NCBI GenBank assembly: GCA_938029995.1
Contig: CALHGI010000372.1
Location: forward strand, 1 to 8,355
Origin: an uncultured cyanobacterium
GTDB taxonomy: Bacteria > Cyanobacteriota > Cyanobacteriia > Phormidesmidales > Phormidesmidaceae
Direction: 5' to 3'
DNA length: 8,355 nucleotides
Shown here: piece by piece, positions 6,256 to 8,355 of the stretch
Layout of the letters: the number at the start of each line of letters is the position of its first letter
Numbering within the stretch: position 1 is the stretch's first letter
The notes under the pieces: generated by a model
The model's database searches: none
The model's input: only the letters and a program-made list of their open reading frames with translations
Told to the model about the DNA's origin: nothing
Position numbers and translations under genes: made by a program

Positions 6256-6421
6256 CGACACTCACTCGAATCACTGGTTCAGCAGTCCCTATGGATATGC
6301 AGTTTTAAGATCTTCAACAGACTCTACAGATCTATATGTGGGCAGCTTAAGACAACTGTAGCGACACTTTCCTACGCATACCCTCAGGCATATGATCCAA
6401 AGACTTCTATCTTTAAGCCTG

Positions 6422-6916
6422 TTAGTCCAAGTTAAACCAACCCGTCATCGCCACAGCCAAAGCATCGGCTGCATCATCGGGGCGAGGAATTTTTTCTAGT
6501 TTCAGCTCTCGCTGAACCGCTTCCTGCACATCCCGTTTATCAGCATTACCATAGCCCGTCAGCGCCTGTTTTATCTGAGCTGGAGTAAACTCCAAAAACG
6601 GTAAATTATGTTGGGCCAACACCAACATCACCACACCCCTTGCCTGAGCCACCAAAATCGTGTTGCCCATACGGTAAAAAAACAACTTTTCGATCGAAAC
6701 AGAATCAGGCTGATAGGTTTCAATCACGCTATTGAGATCATCATAAATCGTACATAGCCGTGAGCCCATCTCCGTGCCCGCCGGGGTCGAAATAATACCA
6801 AAATCAACCACCTCGAGATCTGGCTTCAGATCTCGAGTGGTCGTTGGGTCATATTCAAGAATGCCAAATCCTAAAATGGCTAAACCAGGGTCCAACCCTA
6901 GGATTCGTTTGCGCAC
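6422..6916 (-). CDS. ruvC: Holliday junction endonuclease RuvC
   Basis: Dimeric resolvase that nicks Holliday junctions with Mg2+ in homologous recombination, working with RuvAB. The 164-residue product is the usual length. The RNase H-like acidic set is complete: Asp9 (GLDPG), Glu76 (SIEKLFF), Asp148 and Asp151 (DDAADALA), matching E. coli Asp7, Glu66, Asp138 and Asp141. GQARG-type (AQARGV, 90-95) and [13 protein letters not shown] (115-127) are also present. The start is GTG at 6914-6916, which touches the chlI stop codon (TAAGTG), so translation is probably coupled and the genes form an operon. Compared with E. coli, a 7-9 residue insertion follows strand 2 (about residues 24-35, [12 protein letters not shown]); it is encoded by a perfect inverted repeat described separately. 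No terminator with a U-tract is seen after the TAA. Confidence 0.96.
   Translation of the reverse strand: MRKRILGLDPGLAILGFGILEYDPTTTRDLKPDLEVVDFGIISTPAGTEMGSRLCTIYDDLNSVIETYQPDSVSIEKLFFYRMGNTILVAQARGVVMLVLAQHNLPFLEFTPAQIKQALTGYGNADKRDVQEAVQRELKLEKIPRPDDAADALAVAMTGWFNLD
6812..6837. repeat. Perfect 11-bp inverted repeat inside ruvC
   Basis: CTCGAGATCTG (6812-6822) and its exact complement CAGATCTCGAG (6827-6837) flank the 4-base loop GCTT; A6810-C6809-C6808 can pair with TGG (6838-6840) past a one-base bulge. It encodes residues 27-35 of Ruv[10 protein letters not shown], including two DL pairs. The stem would form in the mRNA about 80 bases after the ruvC start. Confidence 0.85.
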
Positions 6917-7996
6917 TTATCGAGTACCCACAGGCTTACGACCGTTAGCAGACGGATCAGCAATCACCACCCCAAACACGCTACCAAAGGTTTTTTCCAC
7001 CTTATAGCCAGAATCAATGGACTCTAAGGGGTCCTTCCGCAAACGGTGTCGCAGACACAGGGCAATCACCGTTTGAATGTCATCCAGGGTCACCTCAGAA
7101 CGGCCCTCATAGGCTGCAAGGGCCTTGGCTGCACGGTTAGACACAATGTCACCCCGCAGACCATCCACATCCAGCTCAGAACATACCTGGGAAATCTGCA
7201 CTCGATACTCATGATCGATTGTGACATCCTTGAGCCGCTGCTGAGCACTGACAATCTTTTCCTGCAAAGCCGTCTGATCACCCTGGTATTTTGCCAAAAA
7301 CGCATCGGGGTCCTGATCAAATTCAGAGCGCTGCTCCACAATCTGTACCCGCTGGGCCGGGTCCTTCACCGTACGAATTTCAGCGTGCATACCAAACCGG
7401 TCTAGCAGCTGGGGGCGTAGTTCGCCTTCCTCAGGATTACCAGAACCAATCAACACAAACTGGGCCGCATGACGAATGGAAATACCCTCACGCTCTACGG
7501 TGTTGCGCCCCGAAGCCGCGGAATCCAGTAATACATCCACCAAATGGTCATCCAGCAGGTTGACCTCATCCACATAAAGTAGTCCACGGTTAGCCTTAGC
7601 CAGTAGCCCAGGTTCAAAGGCTTTCACCCCCTCAGATAGGGCTTTCTCAATATCAATCGTGCCGCAGACCCGGTCTTCCGTAGCCCCCAGGGGTAAGTCC
7701 ACCATAGGCACTTTCATCGTTCCGACCGGAGGCGTCTGACCGGCAAATTCCTGCAGCACTTCAGGATCTCCAGGGGCGCGGTTAAACGGGTCATTCTCCA
7801 CCACAGGAATTTCAGGCAATAAATCTGCCAGAGCCCGAATAGTGGTGGATTTGCCAGTACCGCGATCGCCCATAATCATCACACCACCAATCTTGGGGTC
7901 AATGACATTCAAGATCAAGGCGAGTTTCATATCTTCTTGACCGATAACCGCAGTGAAGGGAAAAACGGCGCGTTGGATAGAGGTGGCAGTACTCAC
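6917..7996 (-). CDS. chlI: Magnesium chelatase ATPase subunit I
   Basis: AAA+ motor of the ChlI-ChlD-ChlH complex that inserts Mg2+ into protoporphyrin IX, the first committed step of chlorophyll synthesis. Numbered from GTG 7996 (359 residues): VVFPFTA-like [12 protein letters not shown] near the N-terminus, Walker [10 protein letters not shown] at 43-51, the ChlI insertion [15 protein letters not shown] at 106-120, Walker B LLYVDE at 139-144, sensor 1 GSGNPEEGE with Asn187, arginine finger Arg200 in LLDRFGMH, and sensor 2 SNRAAKA with Arg288. The ChlI-type redox cysteines appear in VCGT, QVCSELD and LCLRHR. The start is ambiguous: GTG 8047 gives 376 residues, but its extra 17 residues are unlike the family, whereas 7996 gives the usual length and an MSTATS-type start. 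The stop touches ruvC's start; msrP lies divergently upstream. Confidence 0.96.
   Translation of the reverse strand: MSTATSIQRAVFPFTAVIGQEDMKLALILNVIDPKIGGVMIMGDRGTGKSTTIRALADLLPEIPVVENDPFNRAPGDPEVLQEFAGQTPPVGTMKVPMVDLPLGATEDRVCGTIDIEKALSEGVKAFEPGLLAKANRGLLYVDEVNLLDDHLVDVLLDSAASGRNTVEREGISIRHAAQFVLIGSGNPEEGELRPQLLDRFGMHAEIRTVKDPAQRVQIVEQRSEFDQDPDAFLAKYQGDQTALQEKIVSAQQRLKDVTIDHEYRVQISQVCSELDVDGLRGDIVSNRAAKALAAYEGRSEVTLDDIQTVIALCLRHRLRKDPLESIDSGYKVEKTFGSVFGVVIADPSANGRKPVGTR
7862..7869. repeat. HIP1 octamer (GCGATCGC)
   Basis: Perfect copy in chlI, falling on the Walker A codons for Gly-Asp-Arg. Confidence 0.9.
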
Positions 7997-8159
7997 AGGG
8001 CTTTTTAAAACGTAAGGTATTTCAAAGACTAAGCTTAATTGTGCCACAGTGCGGCTCGTCTACTGATGTCTTCAGGATCTGCTCATTTACAGCTCAGATG
8101 GATAGGTTAAGGTGTCGATGTTTGCGCCATCATGTTTTCCCTGTCGCTAGCACTGAGCC
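7997..8159. promoter_or_regulatory. Divergent intergenic region of chlI and msrP
   Basis: About 160 bases that must carry promoters for chlI-ruvC (leftward) and the MsrP-like gene (rightward). No convincing -35/-10 pair or operator palindrome could be picked out; part of it may be coding if chlI starts at 8047. Confidence 0.35.
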
Positions 8160-8355
8160 ATGAGCTTTATTCACATCCGCCCAAACTGGCAACTCCCCGA
8201 AAAAATAGCCACACCAGAATCAGCCTATTTTAATCGTCGTCGCTTTCTTAAAAATTTGGCCGGTGTAGGGTTAGGCATTGCCGCCACCAGCTGCCACGGT
8301 CGGCCCTTAACCGCCCAAGGAACTGAAGCTCTAGAAAAGACCTGGGGCACCCCCC
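8160..8355 (+). CDS. msrP: MsrP-like molybdopterin-dependent methionine sulfoxide reductase, N-terminal part
   Basis: Periplasmic catalytic subunit that, in the characterised system, repairs oxidised methionine in exported proteins using electrons from the membrane haem protein MsrQ. Only 65 residues are inside the window. They show the family's typical layout: a 25-residue lead-in (MSFIHIRPNWQLPE, then TPESAYFN), a twin-arginine motif RRRFLKN at 26-32, a hydrophobic Gly/Ala segment at 33-43 and a polar mature start. This long Tat leader with a TPExxYxNRR stretch is what points to YedY/MsrP (SUOX fold); the catalytic Cys and molybdopterin-binding residues lie beyond the edge. The ATG is at 8160, with no strong Shine-Dalgarno. 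An msrQ gene might follow outside the window. A different Tat-exported enzyme is possible. Confidence 0.75.
   Translation, partial: MSFIHIRPNWQLPEKIATPESAYFNRRRFLKNLAGVGLGIAATSCHGRPLTAQGTEALEKTWGTP

Larger units (their letters stand above)
6041..6421. other. Hairpin-rich non-coding gap between convergent argG and ruvC
   Basis: 381 bases without a convincing gene. Two short + strand frames (6149-6361 and 6163-6435) have no recognisable content, overlap each other and run across the stems described separately. The left half (6052-6255) holds at least four inverted repeats; the right half is less structured, with AGATCT at both ends of a 26-base segment around 6308-6333. No tRNA, 6S, tmRNA, SRP RNA or RNase P RNA signature is seen. 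It could be one structured RNA or a degraded element. Confidence 0.5.

Noticed and set aside
6149..6435. Two overlapping + strand frames of 70 and 90 codons between argG and ruvC
   Set aside because: They run through strong hairpins, overlap each other in different frames, show no recognisable protein features and one runs into the end of ruvC.

Overview
The window looks like cyanobacterial chromosome. It carries a ChlI Mg-chelatase subunit with a strong cyanobacterial/plastid signature, an ArgG, RuvC and type I methionine aminopeptidase that read as cyanobacterial versions, and four copies of the HIP1 octamer GCGATCGC, where about 0.13 would be expected by chance. Coding regions look moderately GC-rich by eye and Shine-Dalgarno motifs are weak or absent before most genes. 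Both fit a cyanobacterium, but I cannot name the genus.

Layout. 1-543: 3' end of a short-chain dehydrogenase (+), cut by the window edge, converging on a small two-helix membrane protein (-, 576-908). 1092-2472: methionine aminopeptidase (map) followed after 34 bases by a secreted lipoprotein gene (+). 2473-2707: short structured gap. 2708-3295: unrecognised 195-residue acidic protein (-). 3296-3779: a gap of nearly 500 bases holding AT-rich leader DNA, a possible broken PAAR-like gene and a good intrinsic terminator. 3780-4706: family 2 glycosyltransferase (-), divergent from argG (+, 4832-6040). 6041-6421: non-coding stretch dense in inverted repeats. 6422-7996: chlI and ruvC (-), joined with no spacer (TAAGTG). 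8160-end: start of a Tat-exported MsrP-like molybdoenzyme (+).

The genes are mostly housekeeping and do not form one pathway: N-terminal methionine removal, arginine synthesis, Holliday-junction resolution, chlorophyll synthesis and periplasmic methionine-sulfoxide repair. Likely cotranscribed pairs are map with the lipoprotein gene, and chlI with ruvC. I found no CRISPR array, tRNA, rRNA, intact insertion sequence or obvious new multi-gene system. The most unusual sequence features are a perfect 11-bp inverted repeat inside ruvC that encodes a likely surface-loop insertion, the cluster of partly mutually exclusive hairpins behind argG, and the PAAR-like remnant at 3480-3703.
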